Below, piece after piece: positions 24,293 through 33,151 of a stretch of DNA of 64,000 bases (position 1 is the stretch's first letter; every line of letters begins with the position of its first letter). The DNA is from an uncultured Micrococcaceae bacterium (GTDB lineage Bacteria > Actinomycetota > Actinomycetes > Actinomycetales > Micrococcaceae). Position numbers and translations under genes: made by a program. The notes under the pieces were generated by a model that saw only the letters and a list, made by a program, of their open reading frames with translations, did not search any database and was not told the origin of the DNA. Location of the stretch: NCBI GenBank assembly GCA_947502645.1, contig CANNAD010000001.1, positions 186,001 to 250,000 on the forward strand, read 5' to 3'.

Positions 24293-24954
24293 AGGGCACG
24301 CTTTCGTGGTCCGGGGACTTTCGCATCGGATTCACGCAGGTATAGGGGCGTGGTGTCGGCGGAGAGCGCCTGATTGCGTAGCCGCTCCCGTGCGATGAGA
24401 CCGAGGGACGACGCCGTCGGCTGCACTTCGGCGAACCCCTCAACGGCCTTCAGCACGTCCGGGTATAGTCCGGCTCCGCGGCCATAAACCGGCAGGGGCG
24501 GAAGGCCCGACGGCGACTCCACTGACGGTCCTTCCAGAAGGTGCGGCAGGTCATCGCCCACCGCATACCGGGCCCAGTACACTTCCTTGCGTCGTGCATC
24601 CGTAGCGACCACATACTCGTTGAGGTTCCGGCCCCGCGCATCAGCCAGGGCATCGAAGGCCACGGCCTCCAGGCTCATGAGCCCGTAGAGCGGAACATTC
24701 CAGACAAAGGCCAGGGTTCTCGCGGTGGCGATCCCGGCGCGAAGGCCAGTGAAGGGCCCCGGCCCGGTCCCGACGACGACGCCGTCCAGATCCGTACCCT
24801 CGACACCGGCATTGGCCAGTAGCTCACGAACAGCTGGAGCGAGCACTTCGGAATGCGTACGCGTGTCCTCCGTCGCGAACGAGGCGAGGACGCCGTCGTC
24901 GTTCACCAACGCCGCACTGGCAATTGCAGAAGTATCGAGACAGAGAATCAGCAC
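24289..24954 (-). CDS. tsaB: tRNA threonylcarbamoyladenosine biosynthesis protein TsaB
   Basis: 221 aa, GTG start. It is a TsaD-related ASKHA-fold scaffold without catalytic metal ligands. The N-terminal ILCLDTSAIASAALV and the segment VVGTGPGPFTGLRAGIATA are diagnostic. It heterodimerises with TsaD and recruits TsaE. It is first in tsaB-rimI-tsaD; TAGAAT six bases upstream suggests leaderless expression from its own promoter. Confidence 0.95.
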   Translation of the reverse strand: MLILCLDTSAIASAALVNDDGVLASFATEDTRTHSEVLAPAVRELLANAGVEGTDLDGVVVGTGPGPFTGLRAGIATARTLAFVWNVPLYGLMSLEAVAFDALADARGRNLNEYVVATDARRKEVYWARYAVGDDLPHLLEGPSVESPSGLPPLPVYGRGAGLYPDVLKAVEGFAEVQPTASSLGLIARERLRNQALSADTTPLYLRESDAKVPGPRKRAL

Positions 24955-24960
24955 CGTCCT

Positions 24961-24966
24961 ATTCTA
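24961..24966 (-). promoter_or_regulatory. -10 element before tsaB (leaderless)
   Basis: On the minus strand TAGAAT (5 of 6 to consensus) lies 6 bases before the GTG of tsaB. Confidence 0.5.
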
Positions 24967-24990
24967 GCGACGGCGGTTGGTCCCGAACAC

Positions 24991-25028
24991 GCGGGCGCCC
25001 GGCTGGAAGTTTCCAGCCGGGCGCCCGC
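24991..25028. terminator. Perfect 18-bp hairpin after katA
   Basis: Arms 24991-25008 and 25011-25028 are perfectly complementary and GC-rich, separated by two bases. It lies 14 bases after the katA stop on the minus strand and just upstream of the tsaB promoter. Confidence 0.8.
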
Positions 25029-25041
25029 ATGATTCAGTTTG

Positions 25042-26565
25042 TTAGTTGGCCGAGGTGCTGACCAGGTCGCCCTGGTCGTCGCCCATACCCGGCGCAGAGG
25101 CGCCGTCGGCGTTGGCCTTGACTGCCTCTTCGATGCGCTGACCGATGGTTTCGTCCACGTTCTTCCAGTACTGGAACGCGTTCGAGAGAACCGGCTCCTT
25201 CACGCCGTCCAGGGCGCCCGAGACTGTCTTGACGAACTCGTCGCGCTGGGCGTCGGAGAACACCTCGCGCACCAGGGTGCCTGGCTGTACGAAATCGCCG
25301 TCGTCCTCACGCAGGGTGTAGGCCTGGCGAACCAGTTCGCCGTCCTCTTCCCACCCGTTGTCCACTGGCCCGGTCTGGTCCGACCAGGAGTCACCGAAGG
25401 AATTCGGGGCGTACACGCTCCGGCCGCCACTGTGGTCAAACCACATGTTGCCCTCGAAGTTGTACGTGTGCACCTCGTTGACCGGGCGGTTCACCGGCAG
25501 CTGCTGGAAGTTGGTGCCGATGCGGTAGCGCTGGGCATCCGCGTAGGCGAAGTTGCGGCCCAGAAGCATCTTGTCCGGGGAGTTTCCGGTACCCGGAACC
25601 ATGTTGGCCGGCGAGAACGCAGCCTGCTCGATCTGGGCGAAGAAGTTCTCCGGGTTGCGATTCAGGGTCATCGTGCCGACCTTGTGGCGCGGGTAGTCCT
25701 TCTTGGACCAGACCTTCGTCAGGTCGAAGGGGTTGAACCGGTAGGTCTTGGCCTCCTCGAAGGGCATGATCTGCCAGTACAGGTCCCACTTCGGGTGCTG
25801 TCCCTGCTCGATGGACTCAAAGAGATCGCGGCGGTGAGCCTCGGCGTCGGCACCGGCCAGACGCTCGGCTTCCTCGTTGCTCAGGCACTCCACACCCTGC
25901 TGGGACTCGAAGGCCCACTTCACGAAGAACTTCTCGCCCTCGGCGTTGACCAGCATGTATGTGTGCGAGCTGTAGCCGTTCATGTGACGCCAGGTCTTCG
26001 GCAGACCGCGCTCACCCATGACGTAGGTGACCTGGTGGGCGGACTCAGGGTTCTGGGTCCAGAAGTCCCACTGCATCGTGGCATCACGCAGGCCGGAGGA
26101 CGGCAGGCGCTTCTGTGAACGGATGAAGTGCGGGAACTTCATGGGATCGCGCAGGAAGAAGACCGGGGTGTTGTTGCCCACCATGTCGAAGTTTCCCTCG
26201 TTGGTGTAGAACTTCAACGCGAAACCGCGCACGTCACGCCAAGTATCCGGGGAGCCCAACTCACCCGCAACGGTGGAGAAACGAGTCAGCACCTCAGTCT
26301 TCTTGCCCGGCTGCAGGAAGTCGGCCTTCGTCCACTTCGACACATCCTCGGTGACCTCGAACGTACCGAACGCGCCCGCGCCCTTGGCATGCGGACGGCG
26401 CTCCGGAACGTTCATCCGGTTGAAGTGCGCCAGCGTCTCCACCAGGTGGTGATCGTGCAGCGGGATGGATCCGTTGGGACCAACGCTCAGCGAATTGCGG
26501 TCGCTGACCGCGGGGATTCCTGCCGAAGTGGTCGAGCCAGTACTGTGCGGGGTGTTTTCCGTCAT
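25042..26565 (-). CDS. katA: Monofunctional haem catalase
   Basis: 507 aa from the ATG at 26565, which has AAGGAAA about 6 bases upstream; a start at 26601 adds 12 residues without need. It converts H2O2 to water and oxygen. Distal His59 ([13 protein letters not shown]), the haem-pocket Asn of VGNNTPVFF (131-132) and the proximal-Tyr segment [12 protein letters not shown] are intact. The length fits small-subunit catalases. It is directly downstream of a Fur-family gene on the same strand (77 bases), so expression is probably peroxide-controlled. Confidence 0.95.
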   Translation of the reverse strand: MTENTPHSTGSTTSAGIPAVSDRNSLSVGPNGSIPLHDHHLVETLAHFNRMNVPERRPHAKGAGAFGTFEVTEDVSKWTKADFLQPGKKTEVLTRFSTVAGELGSPDTWRDVRGFALKFYTNEGNFDMVGNNTPVFFLRDPMKFPHFIRSQKRLPSSGLRDATMQWDFWTQNPESAHQVTYVMGERGLPKTWRHMNGYSSHTYMLVNAEGEKFFVKWAFESQQGVECLSNEEAERLAGADAEAHRRDLFESIEQGQHPKWDLYWQIMPFEEAKTYRFNPFDLTKVWSKKDYPRHKVGTMTLNRNPENFFAQIEQAAFSPANMVPGTGNSPDKMLLGRNFAYADAQRYRIGTNFQQLPVNRPVNEVHTYNFEGNMWFDHSGGRSVYAPNSFGDSWSDQTGPVDNGWEEDGELVRQAYTLREDDGDFVQPGTLVREVFSDAQRDEFVKTVSGALDGVKEPVLSNAFQYWKNVDETIGQRIEEAVKANADGASAPGMGDDQGDLVSTSAN

Positions 26566-26642
26566 CAATTTTTCCTTGGTCGGGTTGGGAGAGATGGTCA
26601 AACCGGTCGGCCCGGGGTGGGCTGGCCGGAGGTCAGGAAGGC

Positions 26643-27143
26643 TTACGGCATTGCGCTGTCGGTGTAGTCGGCCAAGCAGTTGGTACAGACGCCTTGATAG
26701 ACGACGTCGGCCACGTGAATGGCCATTCCATGAGGTTCAGTGGGAGTGAGGCAGGGAGCGTGTCCGACGGCGCAATTAACGTCCTCGATGCGCCCGCATA
26801 CTGTGCACACTGCGTGGTGGTGATTGTCCGCGACCCGGGTCTCGTACCGGGCTGGGGACTGAGCCAGGTCCAGCTGGCGCAGCAGTCCAGCGTCCGTGAG
26901 GGAGTGCAAGACCATGTAAATGGACTGCACGGTAATCTCGGGCAGCACCTGACGGACAGTGGCGAGCACTTCATCCGCGGTGGCGTGCGGTGCGTTTTCC
27001 AGGGCGTCCAGCACAGCCAACCGAGGCTTGGTGACACGCAGCCCGACCGCCCGGATCCGCGTAGCCCACGGCAGAGTTGAAACGCCGGCGTGTGCGGCAT
27101 TCTCCTGCTCCCGGAGTTCTGCGGAACGTGTGGTCGAGGTCAT
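26643..27143 (-). CDS. furA: Fur-family peroxide/iron regulator
   Basis: 166 aa from the ATG at 27143; an upstream in-frame start at 27209 would run through the AT-rich operator region. It has the winged-helix region [13 protein letters not shown] and [16 protein letters not shown], the metal cluster His108-110, and two structural zinc pairs, Cys113/116 and Cys153/156. The position before a catalase gene points to the FurA/CatR/PerR branch, which derepresses the catalase when oxidised. The AT-rich palindrome at 27161-27180 upstream may be its own operator. Being called FurA rather than PerR is by context. Confidence 0.88.
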   Translation of the reverse strand: MTSTTRSAELREQENAAHAGVSTLPWATRIRAVGLRVTKPRLAVLDALENAPHATADEVLATVRQVLPEITVQSIYMVLHSLTDAGLLRQLDLAQSPARYETRVADNHHHAVCTVCGRIEDVNCAVGHAPCLTPTEPHGMAIHVADVVYQGVCTNCLADYTDSAMP

Positions 27144-27160
27144 AGCTTCACTCTGCCATA

Positions 27161-27180
27161 TTTTGAGTAACTCATCAAAA
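27161..27180. promoter_or_regulatory. Candidate Fur/PerR operator upstream of furA-katA
   Basis: TTTTGAGTAACTCATCAAAA has inverted arms TTTTGA/TCAAAA and an inner GAGTAACTC palindrome. It is strikingly AT-rich and ends 17 bases before the furA start, in the promoter region. Confidence 0.45.
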
Positions 27181-27195
27181 GGGTTCGACGCCGCA

Positions 27196-27254
27196 CCTGT
27201 TGTACACATCAGGGGCTCCCTGCCGAAGAGAGAGCCCCTGATCTGTACAACAGG
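27196..27254. terminator. Terminator hairpin after tsaE, copy 1 of a repeated hairpin
   Basis: Arms 27196-27218 and 27232-27254 pair over 23 bases with one mismatch and a 13-base loop. It follows the tsaE stop (27261) on the minus strand. The arm core GTACAGATCAGGGGCTC is shared with the hairpin at 43962-44008. Confidence 0.8.
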
Positions 27255-27260
27255 TCGAGG

Positions 27261-27764
27261 TCAGAGCAGTTTCTGCCCCTCCCAGCGTTCCCCGTAAGCC
27301 TGGACGCTCAGGGTCCGCGGCTCGTCGTCGTCGGCTTCAAAATCCAGCGCATCTCCGCCCACAGCGCGCGTCAGACGGATGTGCAGACGGTTCGGCGACA
27401 GATGTTCCACCCGGCCTTCGCCCCATTCGATGACCGTGACGGAGGAATCGAGGGTGGATTCGAGGTCGAGGTCATCAACCTCTCCGGCACTTTCCAGCCG
27501 GTATGCATCAACGTGAACGAGTGGCACTCCACCGGAGACCGAAGGGTGGATCCGCACGAGCACGAATGTCGGCGAGATAATGCCGCCGCGCACCCCGAGG
27601 CCCTCCCCCAGTCCCTGCGTGAACGTGGTCTTGCCTGCGCCCAGCTCGCCGGAGAGCAGCACCAGGTCACCGGCCCGCAGCTGGCCTCCAATACGCGCAG
27701 CAACAGCGCGCGTCCGGGCCGCGTCCGACGTCGTCAGTTCAGCAGACCACACGGGTGAACTCAT
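27261..27764 (-). CDS. tsaE: tRNA t6A biosynthesis ATPase TsaE
   Basis: 167 aa. P-loop ATPase that resets the TsaB-TsaD complex during t6A synthesis. Walker A GELGAGKT (39-46), followed by the switch-like SPTFVLVRIH and the acidic VHVDAYRL. It overlaps alr by ATGA, so the two are translationally coupled. The usual partner tsaB is separated from it by furA-katA. Confidence 0.95.
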   Translation of the reverse strand: MSSPVWSAELTTSDAARTRAVAARIGGQLRAGDLVLLSGELGAGKTTFTQGLGEGLGVRGGIISPTFVLVRIHPSVSGGVPLVHVDAYRLESAGEVDDLDLESTLDSSVTVIEWGEGRVEHLSPNRLHIRLTRAVGGDALDFEADDDEPRTLSVQAYGERWEGQKLL

Positions 27765-28909
27765 GCGGGCCCTCCAAGGTAGACGCGGGGAACCCGGGCG
27801 CCGATGCGCGCGACGATCTCATAGTTGATGGTGTTCGCGGCGTCCGCCCAGTCATCAGCGCCGGGATCTTCTCCGCCGGAACCGAACAACACGGCCTCAT
27901 GTCCCAGCACCGACGCATCAAGGTGCGCGGCCTCCAGGTCAACAACCAGCTGGTCCATGGCGATACGGCCGCACACCCGGTACCGTTTGCCGCCAATGAC
28001 CACGGGACCGCCGTCGGATGCCCTGGGCACTCCATCGGCGTATCCCAGCGGTACCAGGGCCAGAGTGGTCGGTTCGGTGGTGGTGTAGCGCAAACCGTAG
28101 GAAACTCCCTGGCCCGCAGGAACTTCCTTGCAGCCCGCCACCGTGGCTTTGAGGGTCATGACCGGCCTCAGCCCCAATTCCACTGGCTTCTGCCCCGCGA
28201 ACGGAGAAAGGCCAAAAATACCGACGCCCACACGAACAAGATCGAAGTGCGAATCGGGACGGGACAGCGTGGCCGGAGTGTTCGCGATATGGCGAACTTC
28301 CGCATCAACACCGGCATCCTCGGCAACAGCTACCGCCTCCCGGAAGCGGTCGATCTGCAGATCAGTTTCTTCCCGCTCCGGCTCATCGGCAACCGCGAAG
28401 TGCGAGAAAATGCCGACAACGCGCAAGAGCCCTTCTTCCTGATGCTCCATGGCACTGCTGACGAGTTCTTCCCATTTCTCGGGCGGGCAGCCGTTGCGGC
28501 CAAGGCCGGTATCGATCTTCAGGTGCACGCGTGCAGGGCGTTGCAGCTCACGGGCAGCTGCCACCACATGCTCCAGCTCCCAACCGGAAACACCGAGATC
28601 AATACCCGCTTCGACAGCGTCACGGAACTGGCTCGACGGCGTGTGGAGCCAGGCAAGAATCGGAACCTCAAGGCCGGCGGCCCGCAGCTCGAGCGCCTCG
28701 GTGATGTGAGCAACTCCCAGCCAGGCAGCTCCAGCTTCCACAGCGGCTCGGGCGCACGGCACGGCGCCGTGCCCGTAACCGTCCGCTTTGACAACGGCCA
28801 TGATTCTGGCAGGGCGTGCGATGTCGGCGATGTGCTGCACGTTGTGTCGCAGAGCGTCGAGATCGATGATGGCCTGGCGTTCAACGCCGGGCGACGGGGT
28901 ATTAGTCAC
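27761..28909 (-). CDS. alr: Alanine racemase
   Basis: 382 aa, GTG start. PLP enzyme that makes D-alanine for peptidoglycan. The Schiff-base Lys is Lys41 in VVKADGYGHGAV, and the second-subunit Tyr loop reads GVSYGLRYTT. Length and both domains (barrel, then C-terminal beta domain) are normal. AATAAT six bases upstream suggests a leaderless alr-tsaE transcript. Confidence 0.96.
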   Translation of the reverse strand: MTNTPSPGVERQAIIDLDALRHNVQHIADIARPARIMAVVKADGYGHGAVPCARAAVEAGAAWLGVAHITEALELRAAGLEVPILAWLHTPSSQFRDAVEAGIDLGVSGWELEHVVAAARELQRPARVHLKIDTGLGRNGCPPEKWEELVSSAMEHQEEGLLRVVGIFSHFAVADEPEREETDLQIDRFREAVAVAEDAGVDAEVRHIANTPATLSRPDSHFDLVRVGVGIFGLSPFAGQKPVELGLRPVMTLKATVAGCKEVPAGQGVSYGLRYTTTEPTTLALVPLGYADGVPRASDGGPVVIGGKRYRVCGRIAMDQLVVDLEAAHLDASVLGHEAVLFGSGGEDPGADDWADAANTINYEIVARIGARVPRVYLGGPA

Positions 28910-28915
28910 CGCGCT

Positions 28916-28921
28916 ATTATT
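28916..28921 (-). promoter_or_regulatory. -10 element before alr (leaderless)
   Basis: On the minus strand AATAAT (5 of 6) lies 6 bases before the GTG of alr. It overlaps the end of the pfkB-family gene. Confidence 0.4.
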
Positions 28922-30031
28922 TCACCGCTGGAGACCACGGCCGGGACCGGCATCAGAATAGCGGGCTACTGTAGCTGAGGCCCGCCGCGCAGCTTCACGG
29001 GGAACACCGGCAAGAATGTCCTCCAAAAATGCGTACCGTCGCAGCCATTGACGCCGGATCTTGTCGCCGCCCCGGTTCGCAGCCGTCCACCAGTCGGCGA
29101 TGTCGCCCCAGCCGGGTGCGGCCAGTGAGCCACCCACTTCCTGCACGGACAGCGCGGCGCACAGGTTGGCGAATGCGAGCCTGTCCCCCAGCTTCCACCC
29201 GGCGAGGTCTCCCATGATGAACGCTGCTGTGAAGCAGTCGCCGGCCCCCGTGGGATCGTAGGCGTTGACCGGCAGGGTGGGAACCCATTCCTCCTCACCG
29301 GTGATCGAGTCAACGGCCATGGCACCCTGATGCCCCAGTGTCACCACAGCGACCGGAACTTTGTCTGCGAGCGCGTACAGGGCTCCCCAGGGATCATCGG
29401 TGCGGGTGTAGGCCATGGCTTCGGTGCTGTTGGGCATAAAGGCGTGGAACTTCTCCAGGGAATCCAGGCACTCCTGGGGCCAGGTCTCAGTGGGGTCCCA
29501 ACCCACCGCGCCGAATAGTTTGGTTCCTGCGGCGTGCAGGTCCTGCGCCCACGGTTCGGGTTGGGGCACGACGTCGACGACCGCGGCCCGGCAGCGCGGC
29601 GGCTTTCCCAGCAGGTCCGCGAACGGCATGGGAGAGGGGTGTCCGTGGGTGACCATGGATCGGTCCTGGTGGACTGACATGGAGACGGTCACCGGCGAAT
29701 GCCATCCCTCGAATTTGCGGGACCGGGAGAGGTCCACGTGCTCCTGATTTTCCAGAATGTCCCAGTTGAAGTCGCCGTACGCGTCGTCGCCGAATGCTGA
29801 TGCGAGTGAGGTGCGCAGCCCTACCCTGCTGGCGGCTATGGCCTGGTTCGCGACGCCGCCGGGGCTGGAGCCCATTCCGCTGGCCCAGGTTTCTGTTCCG
29901 GGTGCGGGGAGGGAGTCGAGTCCGGTGAAAATGATGTCGAGGAAAACGGATCCGGTGAGCAGCAGGTCGAAGTCGAAACCGGTGTTTTCGCGCGAGGCCG
30001 CGAGTGGATCAAAACGGTGTTGGCTTGCCAT
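28922..30031 (-). CDS. PfkB-family carbohydrate kinase
   Basis: About 369 aa. Ribokinase fold: N-terminal GSVFLDIIFTGLDSLPAPGT, the sugar-binding GGVANQAIAASRVGL, and the C-terminal catalytic DPTGAGDCFTAAFI with the base Asp. It phosphorylates a sugar or nucleoside that I cannot name. The ATG at 30031 is preferred because TATTGT stands 7 bases upstream; a GTG at 30040 is possible. It is divergent from the GH4 glycosidase with only 20 bases between starts, so both may serve the same glycoside pathway. Confidence 0.85.
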   Translation of the reverse strand: MASQHRFDPLAASRENTGFDFDLLLTGSVFLDIIFTGLDSLPAPGTETWASGMGSSPGGVANQAIAASRVGLRTSLASAFGDDAYGDFNWDILENQEHVDLSRSRKFEGWHSPVTVSMSVHQDRSMVTHGHPSPMPFADLLGKPPRCRAAVVDVVPQPEPWAQDLHAAGTKLFGAVGWDPTETWPQECLDSLEKFHAFMPNSTEAMAYTRTDDPWGALYALADKVPVAVVTLGHQGAMAVDSITGEEEWVPTLPVNAYDPTGAGDCFTAAFIMGDLAGWKLGDRLAFANLCAALSVQEVGGSLAAPGWGDIADWWTAANRGGDKIRRQWLRRYAFLEDILAGVPREAARRASATVARYSDAGPGRGLQR

Positions 30032-30038
30032 ATACGGC

Positions 30039-30044
30039 ACAATA
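30039..30044 (-). promoter_or_regulatory. -10-like element between the divergent pfkB and GH4 genes
   Basis: On the minus strand TATTGT is 7 bases before the kinase ATG. On the plus strand CACAAT at 30038-30043 is 8 bases before the GH4 ATG. With only 20 bases between the two starts, promoters must overlap and messages are probably leaderless. Confidence 0.35.
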
Positions 30045-30051
30045 CTCTTAC

Positions 30052-31401
30052 ATGAAGCTCACGATTCTTGGCGGCGGCGGGTTCCGTGTTCCTCTGGTGG
30101 TCCGCGCCCTCTCGTCCGGCCGGTTCGCGGGGCTGATCACCGACGTCGCGCTTTATGATGCTGACCAGCGGCGGGTGCAGGCGATGGAGCGGGTGTTGGA
30201 GTCTATGCCGGTGCCCGACGGCGGTTCGCGGCCACGCATTTCGGCGTTCGGGGATGCACGGTCCGCCCTGGTTGGTGCGGACGTGGTGTTCGCGGCGATC
30301 CGGGCGGGTTCAACGGGCGGCCGTGTGCTCGATGAGCGCATCGCGATGGAGCATGGCTTGCTGGGCCAGGAGACGACGGGTGTAGGTGGCATTGCCTATG
30401 CGCTGCGGTCCATCCCGCAGATGCTGGCATTGGGACGCACCATAGCCGAGGTGGCCCCGCATGCGTGGCTGATCAATTTCACGAACCCGGCGGGCATGGT
30501 CACGGAGGCCCTTCAGCCGATCCTCGGACACAGGGTCATCGGCATTTGTGATTCCCCTATTTCGCTCATCAGGCGAGCAGCCGTAGCGGCTGGGGTTCCG
30601 CTGGTCGACGGCTCTCTGACCGGCGTTGATTACATCGGTTTGAATCATCTGGGCTGGTTGCGGGGTTTGACGCACGACGGCGAGGACCGGCTACCGGCCC
30701 TTCTCGCCGATCCTGCGCGGTTGGCATCGTTTGAAGAGGGACGGATTTTTGGGCCGGACCTTCCCCGCATGCTCGGCTGCATCCCGAACGAGTATCTGTT
30801 CTACTACTACTTTCAGCGCGAAGCGACAGCCGCCATGGCCGGTGCCGGGCAGACCCGCGGTGAGTTCATTGACGTCCAGCAGCGCGAGCTATATGTGCAG
30901 CTGGTGGCTCCGGGTTCGCACACTTCCTGGGAGCTCTGGGATGCGGCACGTCGCTCACGGGAGGAAGGATACCTCGCCGAAGCCCGGGCCGGAGGAGAGG
31001 ATCGGGACGAAGCCGACCTCGCCGGAGGTGGCTACGAACGCGTGGCGCTCTCGGCCATGGAGTCACTGCTCACCGGCGAACCGTCTGAACTGATTCTCAA
31101 CGTCCCCAACCGCGGAACGCTCCCTCACCTGCCAGCCGACGCCGTCGTCGAACTCCCCTGCCGCATCGACGGCAACGGGGCCGTCCCACTGCCGGGGGCG
31201 CCAGGCACGATGCACCAGCAGGGACTCATGAGCTCCATGAAAGCGGTGGAACAGCTGGTGGTTCAGGCCACGGTGACCGGAAAATACGCGGCCGCCCTTG
31301 AAGCGATGGCCATCCACCCGCTCGTAGACTCCTTCCACACAGCGCGCGATGTCCTTGCCGCCTACCAGCGAGCACACCAGTCCCTGGCGTACCTTCGCTG
31401 A
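30052..31401 (+). CDS. Glycoside hydrolase family 4 (6-phospho-beta-glucosidase type)
   Basis: 449 aa from the ATG at 30052. GH4 enzymes cleave phosphoglycosides by an NAD- and Mn-dependent redox mechanism. The NAD loop LTILGGGGFRVP is at the N-terminus, FTNPAGMV in the middle, and the metal ligands are Cys166 (ICDSP) and His199 (NHLGW). An upstream in-frame start at 30004 would run into the divergent kinase. The 4-base gap to treZ at the other end leaves no room for a terminator. A phosphoglycoside substrate would need a PTS permease, which is not in the window. Confidence 0.88.
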   Translation: MKLTILGGGGFRVPLVVRALSSGRFAGLITDVALYDADQRRVQAMERVLESMPVPDGGSRPRISAFGDARSALVGADVVFAAIRAGSTGGRVLDERIAMEHGLLGQETTGVGGIAYALRSIPQMLALGRTIAEVAPHAWLINFTNPAGMVTEALQPILGHRVIGICDSPISLIRRAAVAAGVPLVDGSLTGVDYIGLNHLGWLRGLTHDGEDRLPALLADPARLASFEEGRIFGPDLPRMLGCIPNEYLFYYYFQREATAAMAGAGQTRGEFIDVQQRELYVQLVAPGSHTSWELWDAARRSREEGYLAEARAGGEDRDEADLAGGGYERVALSAMESLLTGEPSELILNVPNRGTLPHLPADAVVELPCRIDGNGAVPLPGAPGTMHQQGLMSSMKAVEQLVVQATVTGKYAAALEAMAIHPLVDSFHTARDVLAAYQRAHQSLAYLR

Positions 31402-31405
31402 CCAG

Positions 31406-33151
31406 CTACGCCAGCACGACGGCGGCGCTGTGCCCGGGCAGGACCAGCTTCCCCGAAGGTTCCAACGCGGCGCTCGCCTCCGTAACCAGACGAAGTTGTC
31501 CTTCGCCGACGTCGAGCGTCACTTCGGTACCGCTGAGGTTCAGGGCAATGGTTGCCTCTCCCCTGCCGAGAATGAGCCACCGTTCCTGTTCGTTGCATTC
31601 CACGGTGATGTCCTCAAAACGCGGGTGGCCTGCGTCCGAGAGTTCCTTCCGTAACTGGATCAGTTCCCGGTACAGAGTCAGCAGTTCGGCGTGACCGGGG
31701 GCGGCGGGCTGCGACCAGTCCAGTTTGGAGTTCAGAAATGTCGATTCGTCCTGCGGGTTTGGAACCTGCTCCGGATCCCATCCCATCCGCTCGAACTCTG
31801 CCAGACGGCCCTCCGCCGTGGCTTTCCCTAGCTCCGGCTCCGGGTGGCTGGTGAAGAACTGCCAGGGCGTCGTCGCACCGAATTCCTCGCCCATGAACAG
31901 CATGGGCGTGTTCGGGGAGAGAATGTTGACGACGGCGGCGATCGCCAGTTGCCCGCTGGTCAGAGAACCGGTGATGCGGTCGCCGGCGGCACGGTTGCCG
32001 ATCTGGTCATGGTTCTGCGTGCACACCACAAGCTGACGAGGATCCACCCGTTCGGTGTCGATGGGCCGGCCGTGATGACGTTCCCGGAACGATGAGTAGG
32101 TGCCGTTGTGGAAGAACCCCTGCGTCAGGACCTTCGCCAACGCCCCCACCGAGTCGAAGTCCGCGTAGTAACCAGCCGTTTCACCGGTCAGGTTCACGTG
32201 GACTGCATGGTGGAAATCGTCGCTCCACTGCCCGGTGAGCCCGTAACCGTTGAGGTCCCTGGACTCGAGGAGCCGCGGATTATTGAGATCGGATTCCGCG
32301 ACCAGGAAGAGGTTTCTGCCCAGCTCCTCGGCACATGCGTCCGTCGCGGCTGCCAGTTCTTCCAGCACATGCACGGCCCGCTCATCATGGAGGGCGTGAA
32401 CGGCGTCCAGCCGTAAACCGTCCACGTGGAAGTCCCGGAACCACATCAGGGCATTCTCGACGACGTAGCGGCGAACCTCATCCGAGCCCGGCCCGTCCAG
32501 GTTCAGCGAATCACCCCACGTATTCGCTTTGCCGTCCGTGAGATACGGGCCGAAGCGGGGCAGATAATTGCCGCTGGGACCCAAATGGTTGTAGACAACG
32601 TCCTGGATGATCCCGATCCCGTGCTGGTGGGCGGCATCCACGAAACGTCGATACGCCTCCGGGCCCCCGTAGGTTTCCTGCACCGCGTACCAGAGGACGC
32701 CGTCGTACCCCCAGTTGTGCGTCCCGTTGAACGCGTTGACGGGCAGGAGCTCAACGTAGTCGACGCCGAGGTCGGCCAGATACGGCAGCTTCCCCGCAGC
32801 GGCATCCAGGGTTCCCTCTGGTGTGAACGTCCCAAGGTGCAGCTCATAGATGACGCCTTCGCCCAGCGCGGGAGGAACCCACGCCTCGTCCTGCCATGAG
32901 TGGCTCGACGGATCGTCAGTGCGCGATAATCCATGGACGCCCTCGGGCTGCCGTCGTGAACGGGGATCCGGCAGCACCTGATCTCCGCCGTCGAGGAGGT
33001 AGCCATAGTCTGCTTCCTGCCTGCCGTCCGCAACCTCCGCCGGGGCCCTCCACCAGCCGCCGTCGTCGGCCGTCATGGAATGCGTTTCACCATTCACCCG
33101 CAGCTGCACGGTTTCAGCCCTGGGCGCCCAGACCGCGAACCTCTCATTCAT
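31406..33151 (-). CDS. treZ: Malto-oligosyltrehalose trehalohydrolase
   Basis: 581 aa. It releases trehalose from the malto-oligosyltrehalose made by TreY. GH13: an N-terminal CBM48-like domain ([18 protein letters not shown]), nucleophile Asp in [11 protein letters not shown], acid Glu in [11 protein letters not shown], and third Asp in [10 protein letters not shown]. The ATG overlaps treY by 4 bases. It is the last gene of glgX-treY-treZ. Confidence 0.95.
   Translation of the reverse strand: MNERFAVWAPRAETVQLRVNGETHSMTADDGGWWRAPAEVADGRQEADYGYLLDGGDQVLPDPRSRRQPEGVHGLSRTDDPSSHSWQDEAWVPPALGEGVIYELHLGTFTPEGTLDAAAGKLPYLADLGVDYVELLPVNAFNGTHNWGYDGVLWYAVQETYGGPEAYRRFVDAAHQHGIGIIQDVVYNHLGPSGNYLPRFGPYLTDGKANTWGDSLNLDGPGSDEVRRYVVENALMWFRDFHVDGLRLDAVHALHDERAVHVLEELAAATDACAEELGRNLFLVAESDLNNPRLLESRDLNGYGLTGQWSDDFHHAVHVNLTGETAGYYADFDSVGALAKVLTQGFFHNGTYSSFRERHHGRPIDTERVDPRQLVVCTQNHDQIGNRAAGDRITGSLTSGQLAIAAVVNILSPNTPMLFMGEEFGATTPWQFFTSHPEPELGKATAEGRLAEFERMGWDPEQVPNPQDESTFLNSKLDWSQPAAPGHAELLTLYRELIQLRKELSDAGHPRFEDITVECNEQERWLILGRGEATIALNLSGTEVTLDVGEGQLRLVTEASAALEPSGKLVLPGHSAAVVLA

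Noticed and set aside
30004-30051. Upstream extension of the GH4 gene
   Set aside because: It would overlap the start of the divergent kinase, and the NAD-binding strand begins right at the ATG at 30052.
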